Positions 1 through 5,782 of a stretch of DNA of 6,544 bases are shown here, one piece after another. The notes under the pieces were generated by a model. That model was not told the origin of the DNA and did not search any database. It worked only from the letters and a program-made list of their open reading frames with translations. Both the position numbers and the translations under genes were made by a program. This stretch comes from Gaiellasilicea sp035556515. GTDB lineage: Bacteria; Actinomycetota; Thermoleophilia; Gaiellales; Gaiellaceae. Positions within the stretch are counted from its first letter, which is position 1, and every line of letters begins with the position of its first letter. The stretch is from NCBI GenBank assembly GCA_035556515.1, contig DATMEO010000148.1, positions 1 through 6,544 on the forward strand. The letters are read 5' to 3'.

Positions 1-1496
1 TGATCGACCGGGCGGTCTACGAGATCGCCGCTCTTTACGACCCGGCTGCGCCGCCGAGCCCGTTCAACGACGAGCCCGGCTGGAACGGCAGGCTCGTCTA
101 CACGTTCGGCGGGGGCTGCAACGTCGGCTACCACCAGGGCCAGGGGAACGGGGGCGTGCTCACCGACCTGTTCCTCGCGCGCGGCTACGCCGTCGCGTCG
201 TCGTCCCTGAACGTCTACGACAACAACTGCAGCGAGGTCATCTCCGCCGAGGTCGCGCTGATGGTGAAGGAGCACTTCGCCGAGACCTACGGCAAGCCGA
301 TGTACACGATCGGCTTCGGCGGCTCGGGCGGCGCAATCCAGCAGCACCTGATCGGGAACAACTACCCGGGCATCCTCGACGGGATCATCCCGAGCGCCTC
401 GTTCCAGGACTCGATCACGCTCGGAACCGTTCCCGACTGCCGCCTGCTCGCGCTGTACTTCGCCAGCCCGGCCGGCGTCGCCGCGGGCTGGACAGCCGCT
501 CAGCGCGCCGCTGCATCGGGCTTCGGCACCTTCAACTCGTGCCAATTCTGGCACCTCGCGTTCGCCAGCCGCACCAACGCGCTCGAGGCCTGCCCGGGAG
601 CGGTGCCCGTTTCGGCGCGCTACAACCCGGTCACGAACCCCGGCGGAATCAAGTGCACGAGCTTCGAGCAGATCGCGACGCAGCTCGGGCGCAACCCGGC
701 GAACGGCTTCGCCTGGCGGCCGCTCGACAACGTCGGCCTCCAGTACGGGCTCAACGCTCTGCAGAGCGGGGCGATCACGCCGGAGCAATTCGTGTCGCTG
801 AACGAGAACGCCGGCGGCTTCGACTTCATCGGCCAGGTCGTCCCGCAGCGCGTCGCCGCCGACCCGATCGGGATCGTGCGGGCATACGAGACCGGCCGCG
901 TGAACACGGGCGGGCTCGGGCTGGCGTCGACGCCGATCATCGACGCCCGCACCTACACCGACTTCCCGGGCGACATCCACACGCGGATCCACTCGTTCGT
1001 GACGCGGTCGCGGCTCCAGGAGGCGAACGGCACGTTCGCGAACCACGTGATGCTGATCGCGAACGCGGCCGGGTCGGGGGCGATGGCCGTCGAAGCGCTC
1101 ACGCAGATGGAGGCGTGGCTGGCCGCGATCGAGGCGGACGATGCGCCGGGCACGGCGGCGGAGCGCATGCTCCGGAACCGCCCGGTCGCCCTGACGGACG
1201 CGTGCTGGGCGGGCTCGACGAAGATCATCGAGCCGTTCGGGCTCGGCCTCGCTGGCGCCTGCGAGGCGCTCTACCCGACGTTCGCGGAGACGCGCATGGC
1301 CGCCGGCGCGGGCCTCGCGAGCGACGTGTTCAAGTGCCAGCTGAAGCCGCTCGACTTCGGCGCCTACGCCGCCTCGTTCACGCCGGCGCAGCAGGCGCGG
1401 CTCCAAACGGCGTTCCCGACGGGCGTCTGCGACTGGAGCAAGCCCGGCGTCGACGAACGGCCGCCGCTCGGAGCCTGGCTCGACTACGGCGACTGA
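1..1496 (+). CDS. DUF6351-type alpha/beta hydrolase, 5'-truncated by window edge
   Basis: The frame is open from base 3, with no stop, to TGA at 1494-1496, giving 497 visible residues. The true start lies upstream of the window, and the GTG at 156 is internal. The visible N-terminal stretch WNGRLVYTFGGGCNVGYHQG and the C-terminal CDWSKPGVDERPPLGAWL are what I recall of DUF6351 proteins, a tannase-like group of alpha/beta hydrolases. A nucleophile elbow, GFGGSGG, places the likely catalytic Ser at visible residue 108. Asp/His candidates are D314 (PIIDARTYTD), H326, H330 and H348, but I cannot assign the triad. Ten cysteines spread along the chain suit an exported, disulfide-bonded enzyme; any signal peptide is outside the window. 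The substrate is unknown; an ester is an inference from the fold. A strong hairpin follows 17 bases after the stop, and the next gene converges. The gene call is firm, the family assignment fairly good, and the reaction unknown. Confidence 0.85.
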   Translation, partial: IDRAVYEIAALYDPAAPPSPFNDEPGWNGRLVYTFGGGCNVGYHQGQGNGGVLTDLFLARGYAVASSSLNVYDNNCSEVISAEVALMVKEHFAETYGKPMYTIGFGGSGGAIQQHLIGNNYPGILDGIIPSASFQDSITLGTVPDCRLLALYFASPAGVAAGWTAAQRAAASGFGTFNSCQFWHLAFASRTNALEACPGAVPVSARYNPVTNPGGIKCTSFEQIATQLGRNPANGFAWRPLDNVGLQYGLNALQSGAITPEQFVSLNENAGGFDFIGQVVPQRVAADPIGIVRAYETGRVNTGGLGLASTPIIDARTYTDFPGDIHTRIHSFVTRSRLQEANGTFANHVMLIANAAGSGAMAVEALTQMEAWLAAIEADDAPGTAAERMLRNRPVALTDACWAGSTKIIEPFGLGLAGACEALYPTFAETRMAAGAGLASDVFKCQLKPLDFGAYAASFTPAQQARLQTAFPTGVCDWSKPGVDERPPLGAWLDYGD

Positions 1497-1512
1497 ACAG
1501 GAGCGTAAGCCG

Positions 1513-1542
1513 GAGAGGGGCCGCCGCGAGGCGGCCCCTCTC
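1513..1542. terminator. Bidirectional GC-rich hairpin terminator between convergent genes
   Basis: A perfect 13-bp inverted repeat (GAGAGGGGCCGCC at 1513-1525, its complement at 1530-1542) closes a GCGA loop, which fits the stable GNRA tetraloop class. It starts 17 bases after the hydrolase stop and ends 3 bases before the stop of the opposing gene at 1546. No T-run follows on either strand, so it is not a textbook intrinsic terminator. Its position in a 49-base convergent gap, and its symmetry, make a shared terminator or mRNA 3'-end stabiliser the best reading. Confidence 0.75.
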
Positions 1543-1545
1543 GTC

Positions 1546-2415
1546 CTAGCCGGCGAGCTTCTTCCGCGCTCCCGTGCGCGCATCCACCCTGAAGACGGCT
1601 CCGGGCTCGACCGCAGTCGCGATCAGGTCGCCGTCCGGCAGGACGGCGACGTCGCTGACGTGGAGGTCGTCGAGCAGGACGGTCGGCTTGCCGCCGGGCT
1701 CGAGCCGGCGGAGACTGCCGCCCGTCGGGCTCGCGCCGGCGAGGAACAGCGTTCCGTTGCGGGCGACCGCGATCTTGTTCGTGTCCACGCCGGCGACCAC
1801 GAGCTCGGCCCGGCCCGTGGCCGGGTCGATCCGCCGGACGCGCCGCGAGTCCTCGGCGACGAGCAGGTCGCCGGCACGGTCGAAGACGATCCCGTGCGGT
1901 CGGTCGAGCCCGCCGCGAACCGAGATCGGCGCGACCCTGCCCGCGGGTGAGATGCGCGCGAGCATGCCGCCCATGGTCACGGCATAGACCCGGCCCGCGG
2001 GCGTTGTCGCTACCGCCGTGACCTGCGGCAGGCGCGCGAGCGTTGTGACGCGGCCCGCCGCATCGACGCGGCGCACGAGACCCGCGTGGTAGTCGGCGAC
2101 GTACAGCGTTGCTCCACCGGCCGCCAGCCCGGTCGGTTCGTCGAGGCCGCGCGCGTGCACTCTGAGGCGGCCGGTCGTCGGTTCGAGCCGGAGGATCCGT
2201 CGTGTGGCGCCGTCCGCGACGAAGACTCGACCGCGGGAGTCGACCACGACGGCGTATGGATGCCGCACGGTCGGCTCGAGCGCCCTGACGGACCCACTCG
2301 TCAGAGCCCGGCCGCCGACGGCAGGCGCCGTGAACGTGGCTCGATCGGCGCCGCCACCGGCACCCGAGAGTGCGGCGCAGGCCAGCAATGCGACCGCGAT
2401 CCTGACGAGCGGCAT
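1546..2415 (-). CDS. Exported six-bladed NHL/SMP-30-like beta-propeller protein
   Basis: This encodes 289 residues from ATG at 2415 to TAG at 1548-1546. I chose this start because it opens directly onto a signal-like N-terminus: MPLVR, a hydrophobic run to about residue 17, then a Gly/Ala-rich stretch. The LLAC at 11-14 could be a weak lipobox, so a lipoprotein is possible, but the n-region is very short. The mature part contains about six repeats of a 35-40 residue unit with the pattern xP.G(I/V)..D..G.L(Y/F)VAD...G.V.R(V/I)(D/E)..TG, at roughly 52-85, 92-127, 131-167, 171-208, 209-248 and 251-289. That is the NHL or SMP-30/gluconolactonase-type propeller. I see no recognisable catalytic or metal-binding set, so it may be a binding or scaffold protein; its ligand is unknown. 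No Shine-Dalgarno precedes the ATG. It is divergent from radA and convergent with the hydrolase. Confidence 0.8.
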   Translation of the reverse strand: MPLVRIAVALLACAALSGAGGGADRATFTAPAVGGRALTSGSVRALEPTVRHPYAVVVDSRGRVFVADGATRRILRLEPTTGRLRVHARGLDEPTGLAAGGATLYVADYHAGLVRRVDAAGRVTTLARLPQVTAVATTPAGRVYAVTMGGMLARISPAGRVAPISVRGGLDRPHGIVFDRAGDLLVAEDSRRVRRIDPATGRAELVVAGVDTNKIAVARNGTLFLAGASPTGGSLRRLEPGGKPTVLLDDLHVSDVAVLPDGDLIATAVEPGAVFRVDARTGARKKLAG

Positions 2416-2422
2416 CTGCAAC

Positions 2423-2428
2423 CGTCTA
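2423..2428 (-). promoter_or_regulatory. Candidate -10 element for a leaderless propeller transcript
   Basis: Reading the - strand, TAGACG ends 7 bases before the ATG at 2415. That spacing would put the transcription start at or next to the start codon. It matches four of six positions of TATAAT loosely and lacks the final T. No clear -35 is seen 16-18 bases upstream. The absence of any purine-rich ribosome site before the ATG is the main support. Confidence 0.3.
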
Positions 2429-2517
2429 CACCGCGACCGTCCCGGGCGTTCCCGTGCGTGCGCCAAATCGTCACGTTCTCGTCGCCGAATCGCGACATCC
2501 TCGTCCGCCGCCGCGGC

Positions 2518-2523
2518 TAGCCT
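2518..2523 (+). promoter_or_regulatory. Candidate -10 element for a leaderless radA transcript
   Basis: TAGCCT fits the TAnnnT pattern and ends exactly 7 bases before the radA ATG at 2531, so transcription would begin at the start codon. No Shine-Dalgarno lies in the intervening CGATCCG. A weak -35-like GCGACA occurs at 2492-2497, but the 20-base spacer is longer than usual. The whole divergent spacer (2416-2530) shows no other obvious operator or hairpin. Confidence 0.35.
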
Positions 2524-2530
2524 CGATCCG

Positions 2531-3889
2531 ATGGCCAAGGCCGCAGTCAACTACGCCTGTACCGAGTGCGGCTACTCCGCCGGGCGCTGGTTCGGCAAGT
2601 GCCCGGGTTGCAACGCGTTCGGATCGCTCGTCGAGGAGACGCCGGCGCCGCTGAAGTCCACGGCCGCCGCGAAGCCCCTGCTCCGGCTCGTCGATGTCAA
2701 CGCCGAGGAGGCGAAGCGGATCTCGACCGGCGTGCCCGAGCTCGACCGCGTCCTCGGCGGGGGGCTCGTTCCCGCGAGCCTCGTCCTCGTCGGCGGCGAG
2801 CCCGGCGTCGGCAAGTCGACGCTGCTCTTGAGCGCCCTCGGCGCGATCTCGGCCGCCGGCCGCCGCGCGCTCCTCGTCACCGGCGAGGAGTCGACGGCCC
2901 AGGTGAAGCTTCGCGCCGCGCGCCTCGGAGGCACCGAGAACGTCGAGATCCTCGCCGAGACCGAGCTCGACGCCGTCTGTGCGACGCTCGAGCGCGAGCG
3001 CCCCGACGTCTGCGTGATCGACTCGATCCAGACGCTCTACGCCGCCGACATGAGCTCGGCGCCGGGCTCCGTCGGCCAGGTTCGCGAGGCCGCGGGCCGC
3101 CTGCTCCGGGTCGCCAAGGAGCAGAACGTCGCCACGATCCTGGTCGGCCACGTGACCAAGGACGGCGCTGTCGCCGGCCCGCGCGTGCTCGAGCACCTCG
3201 TCGACTGCGTGCTCCAGTTCGAGGGCGACCGCTATCACGCCCACCGCGTCCTGCGCGCGACCAAGAACCGCTTCGGCTCGACCAACGAGCTGGGCGTCTT
3301 CGAGATGACCGGCGAGGGCCTGATCGGCGTGCCCGATCCCTCCGAACTCTTCGGCAAGACGCTGCCGGGGGAGGTCGGGGCGGCCGTCGCCTGCGCGCTC
3401 GAGGGAACCAGGCCGATCCTGCTCGAGATCCAGGCTCTCGTCGCGCCGACCGACCTGGCGATGCCGCGGCGCGTCGGCACGGGCGTCGACCCGAAGCGCC
3501 TCGCGATGATCGTCGCCGTCCTCGCCCGCCACGCCGGCATCCCGCTCGGAACCGCCGACGTCTTCGTCAACGTGGCCGGCGGTCTCCGCATCGACGAGCC
3601 CGGCGCCGACCTCGCGATTGCGATGGCGATCGCGTCGGCGCAGCGAAACGCACCGGTGCGCGAGGGGATCGCCGTCTTCGGCGAGATCGGCCTCACCGGC
3701 CGGCTCCGGACGGCCGCCCAGTCGGAGCGCCGGCTGGAGGAATGCGCCAAGCTCGGCATCGTCGCGGCCGTCGCTCCCGAGGGAACGCGCAGCCGCTCGC
3801 AGATCAGAGTCTCGGGCTCGGGCACGCTCAGGGACGCTCTTCGTGCAGGGCTCGAAAGCCGGGAGGAAAATCCCCGCAAATCGGGATAA
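2531..3889 (+). CDS. radA: DNA repair and recombination protein RadA (Sms)
   Basis: RadA is a RecA-like ATPase that processes recombination intermediates and promotes branch migration. The 452 residues match the usual family length (about 450-460) and carry every hallmark in order. A C4 zinc finger has C10, C13, C24 and C27. Walker A is GEPGVGKST at 89-97, and Walker B ends at D164 (VCVIDS). The RadA-specific KNRFG motif is at 245-249. A Lon-protease-like C-terminal domain spans about 275-445, including RRVGTGVDPKRLAMI and GGLRIDEPGADLA. The Lon catalytic Ser is absent, as is normal for RadA. The ATG at 2531 is chosen because the zinc finger follows at once; the frame runs further upstream, but that extension is Arg/Ser-rich and opposite the propeller gene. 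It ends with TAA, 112 bases before carD. No terminator is evident downstream, so some readthrough into carD is possible. Confidence 0.97.
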   Translation: MAKAAVNYACTECGYSAGRWFGKCPGCNAFGSLVEETPAPLKSTAAAKPLLRLVDVNAEEAKRISTGVPELDRVLGGGLVPASLVLVGGEPGVGKSTLLLSALGAISAAGRRALLVTGEESTAQVKLRAARLGGTENVEILAETELDAVCATLERERPDVCVIDSIQTLYAADMSSAPGSVGQVREAAGRLLRVAKEQNVATILVGHVTKDGAVAGPRVLEHLVDCVLQFEGDRYHAHRVLRATKNRFGSTNELGVFEMTGEGLIGVPDPSELFGKTLPGEVGAAVACALEGTRPILLEIQALVAPTDLAMPRRVGTGVDPKRLAMIVAVLARHAGIPLGTADVFVNVAGGLRIDEPGADLAIAMAIASAQRNAPVREGIAVFGEIGLTGRLRTAAQSERRLEECAKLGIVAAVAPEGTRSRSQIRVSGSGTLRDALRAGLESREENPRKSG

Positions 3890-3894
3890 TCCTC

Positions 3895-3911
3895 GAAAAC
3901 AAGGCGTTTTC
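3895..3911. repeat. Short inverted repeat upstream of the carD promoter
   Basis: GAAAAC (3895-3900) and GTTTTC (3906-3911) form a perfect 6-bp inverted repeat around AAGGC. It ends 13 bases before the -10 hexamer, so it covers the place where a -35 would sit. It could be a regulator-binding site or, less likely given the short stem, part of a radA terminator. It stands out because the surroundings are otherwise very GC-rich. Confidence 0.3.
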
Positions 3912-3921
3912 CAGGGATTTC

Positions 3922-3930
3922 TGCTAGACT
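3922..3930 (+). promoter_or_regulatory. Extended -10 promoter of the carD-ispD-ispF operon
   Basis: TGCTAGACT contains an extended -10 (TGn) followed by TAGACT, a TAnnnT hexamer at 3925-3930. No TTGACA-like -35 exists 16-18 bases upstream, and the TGn element may compensate. A start near 3937 would leave a leader of about 65 bases before the carD TTG. The hexamer overlaps a perfect 10-bp palindrome, AGACTAGTCT (3926-3935). The region is the most AT-rich part of the window. Confidence 0.5.
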
Positions 3931-3988
3931 AGTCTCCTTCCGCCGGTGAGCCTCGAGCCCGCCGGCTTCTTCACGGAATAGACGATTT

Positions 3989-3996
3989 AGGGGAGG
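3989..3996 (+). promoter_or_regulatory. Ribosome binding site of carD that fixes the TTG start
   Basis: AGGGGAGG is a near-ideal Shine-Dalgarno, ending 5 bases before the TTG at 4002. No ATG or GTG competes at the right spacing. This site is the reason for accepting TTG as the start codon. Confidence 0.85.
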
Positions 3997-4001
3997 CTGG
4001 C

Positions 4002-4535
4002 TTGTTCGAGGTTGGCGACAAGGTGGTGTATCCGCACCACGGTGCAGGCACGGTCGTGAAAAAGGAGAAGCGCGAGATCCTGGGTCAGACGCGCGAATAC
4101 CTCACGATCCAGATCCTGCACAACGACATGACGGTGAACGTCCCCGTCGAGAATGCGGAGCAGGTCGGACTGCGGACAGTGATCGACGAAGACCTGGTCA
4201 ACACCGTCGTCAAGGCTCTCACCGCAGGTGAGTCCGAGATGCCGAAGAACTGGAACCGCCGCTTCAAGCACAACCGCGACAAGATGAAGACCGGCGACAT
4301 CTTCGAGCTCGCCGAGGTCGTCAAGAACCTCTCGCTGCGCGATCACGAGAAGGGTCTCTCGACCGGCGAGAAGCAGATGTTCGTGAAGGCGAAGAAAATC
4401 CTCGCCTCGGAGCTGATGTACGCCAAGGCAGTCGACGAGGAAGAGGCTGCCGAGTGGCTCGAGGGCGTGCTTTCCGGTAACGGCGAGAAGCCGAAGAAGA
4501 AGAGCAAGGCGAAGGCCGCCGCGGCCACGGCGTAG
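4002..4535 (+). CDS. carD: CarD/CdnL-type RNA polymerase-binding transcription regulator
   Basis: CarD binds the RNA polymerase beta subunit and the upstream edge of the transcription bubble, stabilising open complexes, notably at rRNA promoters. It is essential in mycobacteria. The 177 residues align by eye with recalled M. tuberculosis CarD over nearly its full length. The N-terminal RNA polymerase-interaction domain (about 1-55) opens FEVGDKVVYPHHGAG. The helical DNA-binding domain (about 60-158) contains PKNWNRRFK with W84, equivalent to the mycobacterial Trp that wedges into the fork, then GLSTGEKQM. The last 15 or so residues (163-177) are a Lys/Ala-rich tail that I do not recall in the mycobacterial protein. 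Translation starts at TTG, behind a strong Shine-Dalgarno. It is the first gene of the operon; ispD begins 9 bases after its TAG, in the same reading frame. Confidence 0.95.
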   Translation: MFEVGDKVVYPHHGAGTVVKKEKREILGQTREYLTIQILHNDMTVNVPVENAEQVGLRTVIDEDLVNTVVKALTAGESEMPKNWNRRFKHNRDKMKTGDIFELAEVVKNLSLRDHEKGLSTGEKQMFVKAKKILASELMYAKAVDEEEAAEWLEGVLSGNGEKPKKKSKAKAAAATA

Positions 4536-4544
4536 CTTCGGAGG

Positions 4545-5210
4545 ATGAGCGTTTGGGCCCTCCTCGTCGCCGCGGGGACGGGTGAGCGGCTGGGCGGGGA
4601 GCGGCCGAAGGCATTCGTGGGGCTCGGGGAGCTGCCTCTGCTCGCCGAGCCGCTCCGCCGCTTCGACGGCTCCGACTGGATCGACGCGATCGTCGTCGTC
4701 GTTCCGGCGGGCTGGGAGGAGCCGGCGATCCTGCTCGCCGAGGAGCTTTCCGCGACGAAGGTCGTCGCGGCGGTGACCGGCGGAGCGACGCGGGCCGAGT
4801 CCGTCCGCGCCGCGCTGGCCGAGGTGGCCGACGACGCGCTCGTCGCGCTGGTGCACGACGCGGCGAGGCCGCTCGTGACGGATGCCGTGATCGAGCGCGT
4901 GCTCGCACCGCTCGCCGAGGGCTGGGACGGGGTCGTGCCGGGCCTGCCGATCGTCGACACGGTCAAGTCGGTGGACGGCGAGCGCATCGTCGGCACGGTT
5001 GCCCGTGAGAAGCTCGTTGCCGTGCAGACGCCGCAGGCCTTCCCCGTCTCGACGCTCCGCGACGCCTACGCCGGCGATCTCGCCGAGACGACGGACTGTG
5101 CCTCGCTCGTCGAAGCGCGCGGCGGCCGCGTCAGGTGGGTCGAGGGCGATCCGCGGCTGCTGAAGGTGACCACCCGCGCGGACCTGGAGCTCGTCTCGTC
5201 GTGGCTCTGA
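4545..5210 (+). CDS. ispD: 2-C-methyl-D-erythritol 4-phosphate cytidylyltransferase (IspD)
   Basis: IspD transfers CMP from CTP to 2-C-methyl-D-erythritol 4-phosphate, giving CDP-ME, the third step of the MEP isoprenoid pathway in the cytosol. The 221 residues carry the full motif set. These are AAGTGERLGGERPK with catalytic R15 and K22, GGATRAESV (79-87), HDAARP (104-109), DTVK (138-141), QTPQAF (161-166), TDCASLVE (183-190) and the closing LLKVTTRADLELV with K207. ATG at 4545 is the only start that keeps the first beta strand, but GGAGG (4540-4544) touches it with no spacer, which is unusual. TAG of carD lies 9 bases upstream in the same frame, so coupling to carD translation is likely. Its last 10 bases overlap the next gene. 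Confidence 0.95.
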   Translation: MSVWALLVAAGTGERLGGERPKAFVGLGELPLLAEPLRRFDGSDWIDAIVVVVPAGWEEPAILLAEELSATKVVAAVTGGATRAESVRAALAEVADDALVALVHDAARPLVTDAVIERVLAPLAEGWDGVVPGLPIVDTVKSVDGERIVGTVAREKLVAVQTPQAFPVSTLRDAYAGDLAETTDCASLVEARGGRVRWVEGDPRLLKVTTRADLELVSSWL

Positions 5211-5782
5211 AGGCGGTCGTGTTCGACGTCGGCGAGACGCTCGTCGACGAGACCGGCATGTGGGAGCGGGCGGCCGACGCCGCCGGTGTGCCCCGCTTCA
5301 CGCTGATGGGCGTGCTCGGAGGGCTGGCAGCGCGCGGCGAGCACCACTCGAGGGCCTGGCGGCTGCTGGGCGTCGAGCATCCCCGCTCAGCCTGGGATGC
5401 CGACGACTTCTATCCGGACGCTCTGCCCTGCCTCGAGCGGCTCCGCGATCGAGGCCTGCTCGTCGGAGCGGTCGGCAACACGCCCGCGGAGGCAGAGGAG
5501 CTGCTTCGCCCACACGTGGAGCTGACCGGCTCGTCCGCGCGCTGGGGGATCGAGAAACCGGCGCCGGCGTTCTTCGAGCGGATCGTCGGCGAGAGTGGAG
5601 TCCAGGCGGACGAAATCGCGTACGTCGGCGACCGGGTCGACAACGACGTCGAGCCGGCGCTCGCGGCGGGGATGGTGGCCGTGCATGTCCGGCGTGGCCC
5701 CTGGGGGCACCTCCACGAGCCGCCGCCGACTGCACTCGCGATCGAGTCGCTCGACGAGCTGGTGGAGGCGCTCGGTGTCTGA
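5201..5782 (+). CDS. HAD-superfamily hydrolase-like protein between ispD and ispF
   Basis: This is a 193-residue haloacid dehalogenase-fold protein. Motif I is FDVGETL, with nucleophile D9, but the usual acid/base Asp two residues on is G11. Motif II aligns at AVGNTP (90-95), where the expected Ser/Thr position may be G92. Motif III Lys is K119 (WGIEKP). Motif IV is YVGDRVDND, with D144 and D147/D149. A short helical cap fits residues 18-75. So magnesium and nucleophile residues remain while the phosphatase-type acid/base is missing. Such FDVGxT variants occur in other HAD proteins, and the substrate cannot be read from sequence. GTG at 5201 overlaps ispD by 10 bases and has GGAG (5186-5189) 11 bases upstream. 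CTG at 5207 in the same frame is an alternative start. Tight packing between ispD and ispF suggests a link to the MEP pathway or only co-expression. Confidence 0.9.
   Translation: MALKAVVFDVGETLVDETGMWERAADAAGVPRFTLMGVLGGLAARGEHHSRAWRLLGVEHPRSAWDADDFYPDALPCLERLRDRGLLVGAVGNTPAEAEELLRPHVELTGSSARWGIEKPAPAFFERIVGESGVQADEIAYVGDRVDNDVEPALAAGMVAVHVRRGPWGHLHEPPPTALAIESLDELVEALGV
5764..5768 (+). promoter_or_regulatory. Ribosome binding site of ispF that fixes its GTG start
   Basis: GGAGG lies inside the 3' end of the HAD gene, 6 bases before GTG at 5775. It selects this GTG over starts further upstream in the same frame, which would add residues with no counterpart in the family. Confidence 0.8.

Noticed and set aside
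539..1549. 336-codon open frame on the + strand inside the hydrolase
   Set aside because: Its product is almost entirely Arg, Ala, Gly and Pro, typical of an out-of-phase frame in very GC-rich coding DNA. The real frame has clear family motifs.
2204..2530. In-frame upstream extension of radA, adding 109 residues
   Set aside because: The extension is Arg/Ser/Pro-rich, lies antisense to the propeller gene, and would put the zinc finger over 100 residues into the protein. RadA normally begins just before the zinc finger, as at ATG 2531.
2416..2550. Upstream start (TTG at 2550) for the propeller gene, adding 45 residues
   Set aside because: It would overlap the start of radA and its promoter, and the added stretch is charged and low-complexity. 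It would also bury the signal-like N-terminus that begins at ATG 2415.
2471..3532. 353-codon antisense open frame opposite radA
   Set aside because: It is a shadow of the radA codons with biased composition and no recognisable domain; radA is unambiguous here.
3870..3888. Possible hairpin around the radA stop (ATCCCC/CGGGAT)
   Set aside because: The stem is only about six pairs with a bulge and no T-run, too weak to call a terminator.
3942..3966. GCCGG/CCGGC inverted repeat in the carD leader, considered as a riboswitch or attenuator
   Set aside because: Five base pairs around a 15-base loop are expected by chance at this GC content, and no known riboswitch core is visible.
3987..4856. 289-codon antisense open frame opposite carD and ispD
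   Set aside because: It spans two genuine genes and their junction, shows no domain, and its His/Leu/Arg-rich composition mirrors the opposite-strand codons.
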